Shown here: positions 63,289-63,364 of the stretch, one piece after another
Numbering within the stretch: the stretch's first letter is position 1
Layout of the letters: the number at the start of each line of letters is the position of its first letter
Assembly (NCBI RefSeq): GCF_002733835.1
Contig: NZ_NVWY01000034.1
Span: 1 to 63,364, forward strand
DNA: 63,364 nucleotides
From: Alcanivorax sp.
GTDB lineage: Bacteria; Pseudomonadota; Gammaproteobacteria; Pseudomonadales; Alcanivoracaceae
Reading direction: 5' to 3'
Notes under the pieces: generated by a model
Seen by the model: the letters and a program-made list of their open reading frames with translations, nothing else
The model's database searches: none
Told to the model about the DNA's origin: nothing
Translations under genes and position numbers: made by a program

Positions 63289-63364
63289 TTGTATGTTTGA
63301 ATGCTCTTCCTGCAACCATGCAGGACTTGCCGGGGTGGAGGGACCAAAGGAGCATCTGACCCAA
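63288..63364 (-). repeat. 77-bp repeat, right copy
   Basis: It is the exact reverse complement of 16-92 and reaches the last base of the window, so its outer end is not seen. Confidence 0.9.

Overview
The window is GC-rich chromosomal DNA of a gammaproteobacterium. It most resembles an Alcanivorax-type hydrocarbon-using marine bacterium. The evidence is the Pseudomonas-like gene order pyrC'-pyrB-pyrR ... ruvX-algH-tonB-gshB-pilGHIJK-chpABC, a long-chain alcohol/aldehyde oxidation cluster, Fur-type iron uptake genes and a RAYT/REP repeat system. The genus is an inference from gene content, not from a marker gene. About 59 protein genes can be supported. I see no rRNA, tRNA or CRISPR array.

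Layout. 1-860: a 77-bp repeat, REP hairpins and a REP-associated tyrosine transposase (RAYT). 0.86-7.2 kb: iron and ion genes (PepSY membrane protein, HPP protein, Kef-type antiporter, TonB-dependent siderophore receptor), with two Fur-like boxes. 7.2-13 kb: housekeeping and metabolic genes (SRPBCC, nitronate monooxygenase, AAA ATPase, GNAT, thioesterase, gamma-glutamyltransferase, coaD). 13.3-15.8 kb: a four-gene operon with an uncharacterised protein, a Ras-like small GTPase and two Roadblock/LC7 proteins. 15.8-19.6 kb: SDR/MerR pair, DUF4334 protein, a small exported protein and a RIO kinase. 19.8-24.7 kb: GMC alcohol oxidoreductase, Tat-exported partner, coniferyl-type aldehyde dehydrogenase and a divergent TetR gene with a perfect 16-bp palindrome. 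25.09-27.92 kb: an AT-richer array of five integron gene cassettes separated by attC sites, with no integrase gene (a CALIN). One cassette encodes a HEPN-domain protein. 28-41.8 kb: mixed core genes (yheT, rsmE, MAPEG, DJ-1/PfpI, gloA, DUF1254 lipoprotein, qmcA/nfeD, slyD, BCCT, LpxL-like acyltransferase, MBL hydrolase). 41.8-55 kb: the complete Pil-Chp chemosensory cluster for type IV pili, with a 2397-residue ChpA. 55.3-63.1 kb: gshB, tonB, algH, ruvX, yceI, cytochrome b561, pyrR, pyrB and a catalytically dead pyrC'. 63.1-63.36 kb: a REP pair and a second, inverted copy of the 77-bp repeat.

Three repeat systems overlay the genes. First, REP-like hairpins share a GTAGGAG head and CGAA tail, but their stems differ between subfamilies with full base-pair compensation. 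Second, at least six intergenic loci carry inverted arms of about 28-35 nt, each arm made of four or five tandem 7-nt words. The words differ from locus to locus but the architecture is constant, and in five loci an arm sits within 2-14 nt of a stop codon. I regard this heptad-word class as the most likely undescribed feature here. Third, identical 77-bp repeats lie inverted at the two window ends.

Functional links: the Chp cluster, TonB and probably the GTPase/Roadblock operon bear on surface behaviour. The GMC, aldehyde dehydrogenase and TetR genes form a plausible alcohol-to-acid oxidation unit. PyrR, PyrB and PyrC' form the pyrimidine unit.
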